Shown here one piece after another: positions 1 to 7,913 of a stretch of DNA of 32,004 nucleotides. This stretch comes from JAGLTN01 sp023135255 (lineage in GTDB: Bacteria > Planctomycetota > Phycisphaerae > Sedimentisphaerales > Anaerobacaceae). The first letter of the stretch is position 1, and each line of letters begins with the position of its first letter. The notes under the pieces are model-generated. The model ran no database searches. It was not told the origin of the DNA and saw nothing but the letters and a program-made list of their open reading frames with translations. Position numbers and translations under genes: made by a program. The stretch lies in NCBI GenBank assembly GCA_030639495.1, contig DAOWCP010000017.1, positions 1 through 32,004 on the forward strand, written 5' to 3'.

Positions 1-551
1 AAAAGTTCTTTTCCGGTGCCCGAATCCCCCTCAATTAAAACCGATATATTAGTCTTTGCAACACGTCTGAGAACCTCAAAAATACCATTGACAGCTTTGT
101 CGCTACCTCGTATCCCCTCAAATATAAATTGCTCGGTTATGATTTTTTTATTGTTTATGGGTTCTGCTTTTTTGAAAGGCTGCTTACGACAAATCTGTTT
201 AACAACATTTCTAAGCTGATCAATATCTATAGGCTTAACAAGATAATCATAAGCACCACGCTTAATAGCATCCTTACAGGTTTCAATACTTGCATAAGCA
301 GTAATCAACACAACCTCTGTTGCCGGGTTATGTTTCTTAGCATCATTAAGAACGTCAAGCCCATCGATATTATCACCCAGCTTCAGGTCGGTAATAACAA
401 TATCCACTTTTTCCGTTCGAACTATCTCAAGAGCATCTTTACCGTTATAAACCGCTATAGCTTTGGCGCAGTGATTCTCAAGTGACTCAGCTATTCCGTC
501 AGCATGGTCACGCTCATCATCAACAACTAATATAACACTGTCTTCATTCAT
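1..551 (-). CDS. NtrC-family sigma-54 response regulator, C-terminus cut by window edge
   Basis: About 183 residues are visible. The N-terminus is a receiver domain: acidic pair in VVDDE near residue 10, phospho-acceptor Asp in IVITDLKLG near residue 55, and the conserved Lys in DYLVKPI near residue 105. After a linker the AAA+ domain begins, with the Walker A motif GDSGTGKEL just before the edge. A receiver followed by this AAA+ start is the arrangement of NtrC/AtoC/ZraR enhancer-binding proteins, which activate sigma-54 RNA polymerase. The ATG at 551 lies 11 bases after the stop of the kinase gene, so the two form a two-component operon. The GAFTGA loop and DNA-binding helix lie outside the window, so the class is inferred from the first half. 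The signal and target promoters cannot be deduced. Confidence 0.9.
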   Translation of the reverse strand, partial: MNEDSVILVVDDERDHADGIAESLENHCAKAIAVYNGKDALEIVRTEKVDIVITDLKLGDNIDGLDVLNDAKKHNPATEVVLITAYASIETCKDAIKRGAYDYLVKPIDIDQLRNVVKQICRKQPFKKAEPINNKKIITEQFIFEGIRGSDKAVNGIFEVLRRVAKTNISVLIEGDSGTGKEL

Positions 552-562
552 AGTAAATCTTC

Positions 563-1357
563 TCAGGAACAAACAGGCAACTCGATCAAAAACGAGGTTC
601 CCTTACCCACCTGGCTGGTTACCGAAATCGAACCGTTATGCAGTTCGACTATTTTTTTAGTAGTCGCAAGCCCAAGACCGCTGCCGTGTCGACGGGAAGA
701 ATAATAAGTATCAAAAAGATGTCCAAGCCTATCATCTGCAATACCGCAACCCGTATCACTTATGTCTATAACAGCTTTGTCATCCTTTTTATAAGTTCTT
801 ACTATTAATTCCCCGCCATTATCCATTGCCTGCTGGGAATTAATAAATAAATTCAATACCGACTGTTTTAACATATTTTCGTCGATCCTGCAAATCAGCT
901 TTTCTCCTGATAACCCCTGTCTGATAGTAACATTATGGCTATATGCCTGTGGAGTGAAAAAATCTACCATGTCACTAATAAGGTTATTAACATCAACCGA
1001 AACCAGATGCGGCGCCATCCCATCTGCATAACGCAGAAAATCATTAAGTATCTGCTCAAGCCTGTCAGCCTCTTTGTGTACAACTGCCAATTTCCTGATC
1101 GACCTTGAAAGATTTCCCGTTTTCGATGCCTGATTAGCCAGATCTTCGCTTATAAGCTGCAAATTTACCTTTATCGTGGAAAGCGGATTTTTAATTTCAT
1201 GGGCTATTCCGCCTGTAACCTTACTTAACTCTGCGAGTTTTTTTGCCTGACTATCGTCCTGACTTGCAACAGCTGAACGTTTTTTGATAAAATAAAAAAC
1301 GACAGCCATAACAGCAATTATCAATCCTGTAATAAATCCTGTCACAAACTGTCGCAT
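563..1357 (-). CDS. NtrB-like membrane-anchored sensor histidine kinase
   Basis: 264 residues. One membrane segment (about residues 5-24) is followed directly by a cytoplasmic kinase core with no recognisable sensor domain. The HisKA H-box is IAHEIKNPLS with His53 as phosphorylation site, of the NtrB/AtoS subtype. The HATPase domain shows the N-box (NLFINSQQAM), the G1 box DISDTGCGI and the G2 box GSGLGLATTKKIVELH. It should phosphorylate the sigma-54 activator encoded 11 bases downstream. AAGGTGATTAAATG gives the start a good ribosome binding site. The gene begins 52 bases after pnp and could be read through from it. Because the periplasmic part is almost absent, the signal is probably sensed in the membrane or through another protein. 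Confidence 0.93.
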   Translation of the reverse strand: MRQFVTGFITGLIIAVMAVVFYFIKKRSAVASQDDSQAKKLAELSKVTGGIAHEIKNPLSTIKVNLQLISEDLANQASKTGNLSRSIRKLAVVHKEADRLEQILNDFLRYADGMAPHLVSVDVNNLISDMVDFFTPQAYSHNVTIRQGLSGEKLICRIDENMLKQSVLNLFINSQQAMDNGGELIVRTYKKDDKAVIDISDTGCGIADDRLGHLFDTYYSSRRHGSGLGLATTKKIVELHNGSISVTSQVGKGTSFLIELPVCS

Positions 1358-1409
1358 TTAATCACCTTATAAATACACAGCCGAACGTTTAACAAAACCC
1401 AAAACCTTA

Positions 1410-3572
1410 TCAGTCTTCTTTCTTGTCATCGTCGTCATCGTCTTTTTTGTCATCGTCTTTTTTGGCTTGCTTTTCAGCTTCAATAAGAGCTGCTTTGCAT
1501 GAAAGTTTCAATCTACCCTGATCATCGATCAATATCAATTTAACATCAATAAGATCACCGACCTTGCAGACATCCTCAACATTCTTCACATAGCTATTAC
1601 TCAATTCGCTGATATGACAAAGACCTTCAAGTCCCGGAACTATTTCAACAAAAACACCAAAATCTTTAACTGATACGATTTTAGAATCTTTATATATTTT
1701 GCCAACCTTAGGCGGAGTAGTCATAGCTTCAATAATGTCTCTGGCTTCGAGATATCCATCACCGCCGACACAGCTTATAGCAATAGTGCCGTCTTCTTCG
1801 ATCTCAATAACAGCACCTGTTTTTTCCTGTATGCCCTTTATCATTTTACCACCAGGGCCTATAACTTTTCCAATAAACTCAGGGTCGATCTTAATACTGG
1901 TAATCTTAGGAGCATAAACACTGAGATCTTCTTTCGGCTTATCAATAACACTTGTCATTATATCGAGAATCTTAATACGTGTTTTCTTTGCCTGGGTCAA
2001 TGCCTCAACCATCGCATCGTGGGCAAGCCCTTCGGCCTTAATATCAAGCTGAATCGCTGTAATACCATCAACAGTACCAGCAACTTTAAAGTCCATCTCA
2101 CCATAATGATCTTCTTCACCAACAATATCTGTCAGCAGTTTATAACCATTTTCATCGCTTATCATACCGATCGAGATGCCTGCAACAGGCTTGGCAAGTG
2201 GTACACCAGCATCCATCATCGCCAGGCAACCGCCACAAACTGAAGCCATTGAGCTTGAGCCGTTAGATTCAGTAATATCAGAGTTGATCTTGATAGTATA
2301 AGGGAAATCTTCCACAGTTGGTTGCATCTGCTTTAATGCTTTTTGTGCCAAAGCACCATGGCCAATTTCTCTTCTTCCCGGGCCTCTTACTGGTCTTACT
2401 TCACCAACTGAGAAAGGTGGGAAGTTGTAGTGCAGCATGAAGTTATCTGAATATTCTTCAACCAAACCATCAACGATCTGCGAGTCTCTGGCAGTACCAA
2501 GTGTAACCGTTACAAGTGCCTGAGTCTCGCCGCGAGTAAACAACGCTGAACCATGAGCTCTCGGCAATACACCAACTTCACATTCGATCTGGCGAACCTC
2601 ATCAAACGCTCTGCCATCTAATCTGATGCCTTCAAGCAGCAGCTTCCTTAATGTTTTACCCTGAATATCGTCAAGGATAGTCTTGACCATAGGAACGCCA
2701 TAATTTTTAGCTTCAGGTTCTTCACTTTTGCAATACTGCTCGATCACTTCGTCAAACAATGCTTTAACTTCTTTGTTGCGCTGCTTTTTATCCGCGATCT
2801 GTTTTAATTCATAGAGCTTATCCGACACCTGAGCTTTGATCTTCTCAGCCAATTCAGAGTCAACTTCTCTAAGGATAATTTCTTTTTCTACGCCGACTTT
2901 TTCCTGCAATTCGCTGATCAATTCGCAAATCTCAGCAACTGCTTTGTGAGCCTGAGCAACAGCATCAGCAACTACATCTTCGGCGACTTCTTTAGACTCA
3001 ACTTCAATCATATTGATAGCTTCTTTGCGACCACCTAAAAGCAAATTCAGATCACCATTTTCAAGCTGTTCGATTGTAGGATTGATCACAAATTCGCCAT
3101 CTACCCGACCGAGCCTGCATGCACCAACAGGACCAATGAACGGTATCTTGCTTATTGTCAAAGCCGCACTTGCGCCAATCATCGCCAACACATCAGGATC
3201 ATTCTCGCCGTCAAAGCTCAAAACCTGTACCATTATCTGAACTTCCTGGAAATAACCTTCCGGGAACAATGGTCTGAGGGGCCTGTCGATCTGTCTGGCT
3301 GTTAATATTTCTTTCGTTGTTGGTCTGCCCTCACGTTTCATAAATCCACCTGGGAACTTACCGGCAGCACTTAGCTTTTCTCTGTAATCAACACTCAGAG
3401 GGAAGAAGTCGATATCCTCAAATCTCGGCGCGGATGTCACTACCGTAATCAGAACTATAGTTTCTCCATACTGAACAACTACCGCACCATCGGCTTGCCT
3501 GGCAATCTTACCTGTCTCAATAGACAGCGTTCGGCCTCCAATAGACCTTTCTACTCTCGTCACTTCAAACAT
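1410..3572 (-). CDS. pnp: Polyribonucleotide nucleotidyltransferase (PNPase)
   Basis: 720 residues, the normal length. PNPase degrades RNA 3'-5' by phosphorolysis and can add 3' tails. Two RNase PH-like domains are visible (about 10-140, with RPLRPLFPEG, and about 315-460, with FPPFSVGEVRPVRGPGRREIGHGAL in the family form), separated by a helical domain. Then come a KH domain with the GPGG loop (IGKVIGPGGK) and an S1 domain (KIYKDSKIVSVKDFGVFVEI onward). The last 25 residues are a low-complexity Lys/Asp tail. GAGGAAATTAAATG sets the start. rpsO lies 92 bases upstream in the same direction, the widespread rpsO-pnp arrangement. The spacer contains short potential hairpins (for example GGCT-TGATG-AGCC around 3611-3623) but no clear terminator, so co-transcription is likely. 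Confidence 0.98.
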   Translation of the reverse strand: MFEVTRVERSIGGRTLSIETGKIARQADGAVVVQYGETIVLITVVTSAPRFEDIDFFPLSVDYREKLSAAGKFPGGFMKREGRPTTKEILTARQIDRPLRPLFPEGYFQEVQIMVQVLSFDGENDPDVLAMIGASAALTISKIPFIGPVGACRLGRVDGEFVINPTIEQLENGDLNLLLGGRKEAINMIEVESKEVAEDVVADAVAQAHKAVAEICELISELQEKVGVEKEIILREVDSELAEKIKAQVSDKLYELKQIADKKQRNKEVKALFDEVIEQYCKSEEPEAKNYGVPMVKTILDDIQGKTLRKLLLEGIRLDGRAFDEVRQIECEVGVLPRAHGSALFTRGETQALVTVTLGTARDSQIVDGLVEEYSDNFMLHYNFPPFSVGEVRPVRGPGRREIGHGALAQKALKQMQPTVEDFPYTIKINSDITESNGSSSMASVCGGCLAMMDAGVPLAKPVAGISIGMISDENGYKLLTDIVGEEDHYGEMDFKVAGTVDGITAIQLDIKAEGLAHDAMVEALTQAKKTRIKILDIMTSVIDKPKEDLSVYAPKITSIKIDPEFIGKVIGPGGKMIKGIQEKTGAVIEIEEDGTIAISCVGGDGYLEARDIIEAMTTPPKVGKIYKDSKIVSVKDFGVFVEIVPGLEGLCHISELSNSYVKNVEDVCKVGDLIDVKLILIDDQGRLKLSCKAALIEAEKQAKKDDDKKDDDDDDKKED

Positions 3573-3664
3573 TTAATTTCCTCGTTATATTATATACTTT
3601 TAATTTCTTATTGGCTCATCAAGCCGTCCCTGACAGGCAAATACCAAAACAAAGTACAATTTAA

Positions 3665-3931
3665 TTATTTTCTTAAACCAAGACGGGTGATAATAGATTT
3701 GTACCTCTTGGGGTCCTTCTTGTTTACATACTTAAGCAACGCAGACCTTGTCCCTACCATCTTTAACAATCCACGCCTTGAAGCATGATCTTTTCTATGA
3801 ATCTTGAGATGCTCGGTAAGCTCATTAATTCTTTTTGTTAAAACAGCAATCTGAACTTCCGGCGACCCTGTATCGCCATCATGTGTCTCAAACTCTTTAA
3901 TCACCTTCTGTTTTTCTTTTGCGTTCAACAT
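3665..3931 (-). CDS. rpsO: 30S ribosomal protein S15
   Basis: 88 residues, close to the 89 of E. coli S15. S15 binds the central domain of 16S rRNA early in 30S assembly. Family features include DTGSPEVQIAVLTKRINELTEHL, the HxKDHxSRRGLLxxVxxR block (KIHRKDHASRRGLLKMVGTR) and the end DPKRYKSIITRLGLRK. The reading frame stays open up to 4036, but the ATG at 3931 is the right start: it gives MLNAKEKQ, the expected S15 N-terminus, and has a GAAAGG ribosome binding site 11 bases upstream. The upstream part of the open frame overlaps a structured leader rather than protein. It is the first gene of an rpsO-pnp unit with its own promoter at 4087-4115. Confidence 0.97.
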   Translation of the reverse strand: MLNAKEKQKVIKEFETHDGDTGSPEVQIAVLTKRINELTEHLKIHRKDHASRRGLLKMVGTRSALLKYVNKKDPKRYKSIITRLGLRK

Positions 3932-3968
3932 CTTTGTAAAAACCTTTCTTTCGTCACTCTTATATTTC

Positions 3969-4053
3969 CGGTATCCGCACAGGTACATTAAAGGCAAACT
4001 TGGAACAATCCAGGATACCGCCCAGACCGCCGGCAATAGTATGCCAAGTACCT
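3969..4053 (-). promoter_or_regulatory. Structured rpsO leader, candidate S15 autoregulatory element
   Basis: In the minus-strand RNA, CGGTATCC (4020-4013) pairs perfectly with GGATACCG (3976-3969). AGGTAC (4053-4048) pairs perfectly with GTACCT (3986-3981). The two helices interlock, so they form a pseudoknot or are mutually exclusive. The downstream helix ends 37 bases before the rpsO ATG. In several bacteria S15 represses its own translation by binding a structured leader, in E. coli a pseudoknot. That this leader does the same is inference; pairing is by eye only. Confidence 0.4.
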
Positions 4054-4086
4054 TAAAATTCTAAACTTAAACAATTTAAGCCCATG

Positions 4087-4115
4087 ATTGTAATAGTCGA
4101 AATTGATAATTGCAA
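4087..4115 (-). promoter_or_regulatory. Sigma-70-type promoter for rpsO-pnp
   Basis: On the minus strand TTGCAA (4115-4110) is separated by exactly 17 bases from TACAAT (4092-4087). This predicts a start near 4080 and a leader of about 150 bases that contains the interlocking helices. Matches to consensus are 4/6 and 5/6. It is the best-spaced promoter seen upstream of rpsO. Confidence 0.5.
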
Positions 4116-4213
4116 GGTTTTTATATCAGAAGAATTGAACTACGGCACAATCAGACTCAATAACACCCCAAAAACAACCTGAGTGCTTAAAAAGCAATTT
4201 TCAAAAATTTACC

Positions 4214-4249
4214 TTTTTTCACCTTTTTTTCGGTTTTTTACAGTTTTTT
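4214..4249. other. Four T-tracts in exact 10-bp phase (predicted curved DNA)
   Basis: Runs of six or seven T start at 4214, 4224, 4234 and 4244, each exactly 10 bp after the last. A/T-tracts repeated with the helical period are the classical cause of intrinsic DNA curvature. The array lies about 100-135 bp upstream of the rpsO -35 box. A role in rpsO promoter activation, nucleoid-protein binding or simple spacing is inference. Confidence 0.65.
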
Positions 4250-4401
4250 CAGAGAAATGACAAGAAATGATGAAAAATATCAGGAAATGACGAAAAATGT
4301 AAATTTGGTTGTCGGAAAATGGTGCTGTAATCGGCATAACCGTTACAGACGGAATTTTTTGGTGCAGATAGGCCTTGTGGACAGGGTGAGGGAGTCAGCT
4401 T

Positions 4402-4423
4402 TTTCGCAAATGCGAAATTTGCG
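4402..4423. repeat. Overlapping pair of perfect inverted repeats
   Basis: CGCAAAT (4405-4411) and ATTTGCG (4417-4423) form a 7-bp stem with loop GCGAA. TTTCGCA (4402-4408) and TGCGAAA (4411-4417) form an alternative 7-bp stem with a 2-base spacer. The two share bases and exclude each other. No T-run follows, so it is not a simple intrinsic terminator. It resembles an extragenic palindrome. Confidence 0.5.
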
Positions 4424-4446
4424 GCCATGAAGAAAAGTGTGTTGGC

Positions 4447-4470
4447 CACGGATTGCACGGATTATGCGGA
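4447..4470. repeat. Short tandem repeat of CACGGATT type
   Basis: CACGGATTG (4447-4455) is followed by CACGGATTA (4456-4464) and a diverged TGCGGA. Short CACGGATT runs are familiar to me as intergenic repeats in many environmental genomes, but I cannot verify that here. Only two clear units are present. Confidence 0.4.
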
Positions 4471-4612
4471 GTAAAAGGGGAAACTTAAAGGAGCAGGAAA
4501 CCATGCGGATGAACCGCAGGGCTAACTATGGGGGTGCGGGTTGAGTAAGGGGGCGTTTGTGGCCATGAGCTGGGTTGGGTTTATGGTTTTTGGGGGATTA
4601 ATTTCGAGTCGA

Positions 4613-5794
4613 TTACTGAGTTATTACTGAGGATATTTTGAATATAGGCAGCAGCAAAGCAATTGCGATCGTACCTATTATCGAACCAAGCACAATTATC
4701 ATAACCGGTTCAATAAGCGACATAACGCTCTTTATGGAACATTCAAGCTTCTTGCTGTAAAAGATCGATATTTTGTCGCTGACTTCACCCAGTTTGCCGC
4801 TTTCCTCTCCCGCTTTAAGCATCTGGATGATTCCGGGAGCTACCAGATTGCCATGTTCTGATATTTTTATAGATTCGCTGAGCTGATAGCCGTCACATAT
4901 TTTATCTCCGGTATTTGACCACATTTGCTGGAAATAGTAATTATCGCAACTACTCTTAATAACATCAATTGTGTCAAGGACATTAACCCCGGTATTGAGC
5001 ATGGTAGACATTATCCTCATACTTCTGGTTATCACAGTATCAATAAACATCGTTCCGATTACCGGTATGCGAATTTTCAAAAAATCGACTGCTTTTTTCC
5101 CCGATTCTGTAGACAACCACCAGTAAAGCCCCACTCCGCTGCATATCAGCATTGTAACAGTTATTGTCAGCTTCTCAGGATCGCCGAGGAATTTGCTGAA
5201 AGAGACGAGCATTTGTGTAAGCTTAGGCAAAGACTGGCCTTTGGTTTCGTAAATTTTCATAAATCTCGGTAAAACAAAAAACATCAACGTCCCTGTAGCT
5301 GCCACTGCCATCAAAGCCATAATAAATGGGTACGTCATCGCTCCCTTTATTTGCTTTTTCGTCTCTGCCTCGAACTCAAGATAGCTGCTTAAAACAGCCA
5401 ACATCTCACTCATCTTACCAGACTCTTCCGATGCCTTGACCATACTTATGAACATTGAATTAAATACTTTCGGATACACCCCAAGGGCTCGTGAAAAAGT
5501 ATCACCGGATTTAACAATTTCGGAAAGATCTTCCAAAACCGATTTAAAACCTGAATTTTCAAGCTGCTCGATTATAGCATCTAAGGCATCACTAAGTATT
5601 ACACCACTATCAAGCATTACCGATAGCTGAGTAACAAACATTATCAAGTCATCGCTTTTGACTTTGACATTAACTGACCTCAAAGCATAATTCGTATCAG
5701 TCTGATATTGATTTTCAGGCTCTGTCTCCGGAGCAGACCTGCGCCCTGGGGAAGAACTATTAACTTCTGTTTTTTGTGTAGTTAACTGTGACAC
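4613..5794 (-). CDS. gspF: Type II secretion / type IV pilus inner-membrane platform protein (GspF/PilC)
   Basis: 393 residues, normal for the family. Two GspF domains are visible: the first from about residue 48 (IMFVTQLSVMLDSGVILSDAL), the second from about 253 (TRSMRIMSTMLNTGVNVLDTI). Membrane segments lie near 152-175, 208-228 and 362-388. The protein forms the inner-membrane platform that couples the cytoplasmic ATPase to pseudopilus assembly. The start is GTG at 5794, with AGGG 8 bases upstream; no ATG lies nearby. It is the last gene of the cluster and follows the ATPase gene by 21 bases. The first 40 residues are polar and Ser/Glu/Thr-rich, probably a flexible cytoplasmic lead. Whether the machine secretes proteins or builds a pilus cannot be told from this gene. 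Confidence 0.93.
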   Translation of the reverse strand: MSQLTTQKTEVNSSSPGRRSAPETEPENQYQTDTNYALRSVNVKVKSDDLIMFVTQLSVMLDSGVILSDALDAIIEQLENSGFKSVLEDLSEIVKSGDTFSRALGVYPKVFNSMFISMVKASEESGKMSEMLAVLSSYLEFEAETKKQIKGAMTYPFIMALMAVAATGTLMFFVLPRFMKIYETKGQSLPKLTQMLVSFSKFLGDPEKLTITVTMLICSGVGLYWWLSTESGKKAVDFLKIRIPVIGTMFIDTVITRSMRIMSTMLNTGVNVLDTIDVIKSSCDNYYFQQMWSNTGDKICDGYQLSESIKISEHGNLVAPGIIQMLKAGEESGKLGEVSDKISIFYSKKLECSIKSVMSLIEPVMIIVLGSIIGTIAIALLLPIFKISSVITQ

Positions 5795-5815
5795 TTTTCA
5801 AACCCTGCACAATAT

Positions 5816-7528
5816 TTAACTATTTGCAATTCGCATCACTTCTCCGATAGAAACAATGCCTGCCTTAACTTTTTCCAAACCATCTTCTAAAAGAGACTTC
5901 ATCCCTTTTTTTTCTGCTTCAACTCGCATCTCTTTAGGATTTACATTTTCATTAATCATTGTTGCTATATCATCACCCGGCACAAATAATTCGTGAACTG
6001 CAATTCTCCCCGCATAACCGGTGTTACGGCATTTCTTACAGCCTATACCACGATAATATGTTTCAATTTCACCGCCAATAGTTTCAACAGATTTTCTTAT
6101 ATTCTTCGGTGGATCATATTCGGTTTTACAATTAGGACATATTTTTCTCACGAGTCTCTGTGCAAGCACTGCAATCAGAGACGCGCTTGTAAGATAAGTG
6201 GCAACACCAAGATCGAGCATTCTTGTTACTGCTGCAGGTGCATCGTTAGTATGCAATGTAGAGAAAACAAGATGTCCCGTCAATGCTGCCTGAATAGAGA
6301 TAGTCGCAGTCTCAGCATCACGAATCTCACCAACCATTATTATATCCGGATCCTGCCTGAGCATCCCTCGAAGAGCATTAGAGAAACCAAAGCCTACAGT
6401 TGTATTTACCTGGAACTGGTTTATATTGGTCATACTACATTCCACAGGGTCCTCGACTGTGCATATGTTTACTTCATCACTATTAAGCTCTGCCAACGTA
6501 GCATAAAGCGTAGTGTTTTTACCAGAGCCCGTCGGCCCAGTGACAAGTATCATACCATTAGGGGATTTCATTATCTCACGATATAATTGCAGATTTTTGT
6601 AAGTAAACCCAAGGGATTCAAGATTGAGAACTATTTTCTGAGGATTGATAACCCTTATAACAACCTTTTCTCCAAAACTTCCGGGCATAATCGAAACACG
6701 CAAGTCTATAGGCTTGCCTCCAACAAGAACATGAATACTACCGTCTTGCGGGAGTCTTCGCTGAGCAATATCAAGGTCTGCCATAATTTTAATACGTGAA
6801 ACTATCGCAGAATGCATCTGGAAAGGCGGACGAGTTTTTTCGTACATTCGACCATCGACCCTATACCTTACACGCAGCCTTTTGTCACCTGGTTCAATAT
6901 GAATATCACTGGCGTTTTCTCTGACTGCATTAAACAATAAATAATTCACCAGCTTAACTACCGGAGACTGACCTGCTATCTCTTCAAGATTAGTTATATC
7001 CTGGGGAATATTATCTATCAGAGTAAAGTCATCAAGCCCTTCATCGTCAATTATATCATCAATTACAAACACATTTGCGTCAGGCAAATATGACTGCAAT
7101 GTTGACTTTATATCTTTAGGTGTAGCACAAACTATTTGAACCTTACAGCCGCTTAATCGCTCTATCTCATCGATAATAAATACGTTAGTAGGCTCGTAAA
7201 CCGCAACTGTCAAAACATCATAAACCTTGAATAATGGCAGAATTATGTGTTCTTCAAGAAAATTTCTGTCAAGCAATTCGACAATTTTGGGGTCGCATAT
7301 TTTCGGACTCACCTGTGCATAAGGGACACCATAAGCCTCCGCCAATGCTGAAGCGATCTGGTTTTCGCTGCAATAGCCCATCTCTACCAACAGCTCACCG
7401 AGGAGCTTATTATGGCCTTTGTTCTTCTGCTCAGCTAATGCGTTTTCAATTTGTTCAGCTGTCACAATCCCATGGGACAGCAAAAGCTGACCAAGCTGTA
7501 ATCTGTTTTTTATCGCTAACTGACTCAT
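5816..7528 (-). CDS. gspE: GspE/PilB-type assembly ATPase with MshEN domain and altered Walker A
   Basis: 570 residues. This cytoplasmic hexameric ATPase powers pseudopilus assembly. The N-terminus carries two MshEN motifs (about 9-34, LGQLLLSHGIVTAEQIENAL; and 42-65, LGELLVEMGYCSENQIASAL), which in MshE-type ATPases bind c-di-GMP. The ATPase core has Asp-box residues (SDIHIEP near 207), Walker B (DPDIIMVGEIRD, 393-404) and the His box (GHLVFSTLHTND, 418-429). A C-x2-C...C-x2-C zinc site follows at Cys464, 467, 497 and 500. Walker A reads GPTGSGKN (331-338): the usual Ser/Thr after the Lys, which ligates magnesium, is Asn (codon AAC at 6517-6515). All other motifs are intact and the length is normal, so the gene does not look decayed. 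It lies between the STAS gene and gspF. Confidence 0.94.
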   Translation of the reverse strand: MSQLAIKNRLQLGQLLLSHGIVTAEQIENALAEQKNKGHNKLLGELLVEMGYCSENQIASALAEAYGVPYAQVSPKICDPKIVELLDRNFLEEHIILPLFKVYDVLTVAVYEPTNVFIIDEIERLSGCKVQIVCATPKDIKSTLQSYLPDANVFVIDDIIDDEGLDDFTLIDNIPQDITNLEEIAGQSPVVKLVNYLLFNAVRENASDIHIEPGDKRLRVRYRVDGRMYEKTRPPFQMHSAIVSRIKIMADLDIAQRRLPQDGSIHVLVGGKPIDLRVSIMPGSFGEKVVIRVINPQKIVLNLESLGFTYKNLQLYREIMKSPNGMILVTGPTGSGKNTTLYATLAELNSDEVNICTVEDPVECSMTNINQFQVNTTVGFGFSNALRGMLRQDPDIIMVGEIRDAETATISIQAALTGHLVFSTLHTNDAPAAVTRMLDLGVATYLTSASLIAVLAQRLVRKICPNCKTEYDPPKNIRKSVETIGGEIETYYRGIGCKKCRNTGYAGRIAVHELFVPGDDIATMINENVNPKEMRVEAEKKGMKSLLEDGLEKVKAGIVSIGEVMRIANS

Positions 7529-7577
7529 AAAAAAAACTTTTCTCTCAGTTTCTACTGAGATAAATTAAAACAGCGAC

Positions 7578-7913
7578 TCAGGCAAAACTCTTTACCGCAG
7601 CAGCAAGCTCTGCATAACTGTCAAAGGAATCTTTAAGACGGGTCACCTTAAGAATTGTCTTACAATTATCATCAAGACCGGCAATTCTCAGCTGGCAATT
7701 ATTTTCATCACAATAATCCCTGACCCACAAAAGTTTCTCAAGGCCTACACTATCTATAAAAACCACTGCTGCCATATCAAGAACAATGCCGTTTTTTTGT
7801 CTTGATATTATTCCCTTAATACTATTGCAAAAAATCTCAGCGAAATCTTCATCGAATTCGCCCTGCAATTCAATAACTGTCACATTATTGTAGTCTTGTG
7901 TTTTAAGCTTCAT
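7578..7913 (-). CDS. STAS-domain protein (anti-sigma factor antagonist-like)
   Basis: 111 residues, a single STAS domain. The conserved phosphorylation segment is present: FIDSVGLEKLL, with Ser55 at the position that anti-sigma kinases phosphorylate in SpoIIAA/RsbV-type proteins. Its ATG overlaps the stop of the HD-GYP gene in an ATGA junction (7910-7913), which indicates translational coupling. In the SpoIIAA/RsbV model the unphosphorylated form releases a sigma factor or another target from a kinase-type partner. No RsbW-like kinase or RsbU-like phosphatase is in the window, so the partner is unknown. The operon position just before the secretion ATPase suggests a switch acting on the machine or on the neighbouring HD-GYP protein; that is inference. 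Confidence 0.88.
   Translation of the reverse strand: MKLKTQDYNNVTVIELQGEFDEDFAEIFCNSIKGIISRQKNGIVLDMAAVVFIDSVGLEKLLWVRDYCDENNCQLRIAGLDDNCKTILKVTRLKDSFDSYAELAAAVKSFA

Larger units (their letters stand above)
4116..4612. other. Gene-free stretch between rpsO promoter and gspF end
   Basis: No credible gene is seen; a 69-codon minus-strand frame at 4249-4458 has low-complexity sequence and no family resemblance. The stretch holds phased T-tracts (4214-4249), a GAAATGA-type direct repeat (copies at 4253, 4264 and 4284, the last two being part of a 20-base period from 4263 to 4300), a double palindrome (4402-4423), CACGGATT repeats (4447-4470), and a strongly G-rich, C-poor plus strand (about 45 G to 15 C over 4501-4610 by hand count). 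Confidence 0.6.

Noticed and set aside
129..485. Plus-strand reading frame of 118 codons within the response regulator gene
   Set aside because: It is the antisense shadow of a clearly conserved receiver domain on the minus strand.
4035..4055. TTGGCATACTATTGCC upstream of rpsO resembles a sigma-54 promoter
   Set aside because: The GG-to-GC distance is one base short of the required spacing, and it overlaps the leader helices and lies downstream of a well-spaced sigma-70 promoter.
4249..4458. 69-codon minus-strand reading frame
   Set aside because: Low-complexity sequence derived from GAAATGA repeats, no ribosome binding site and no family resemblance.
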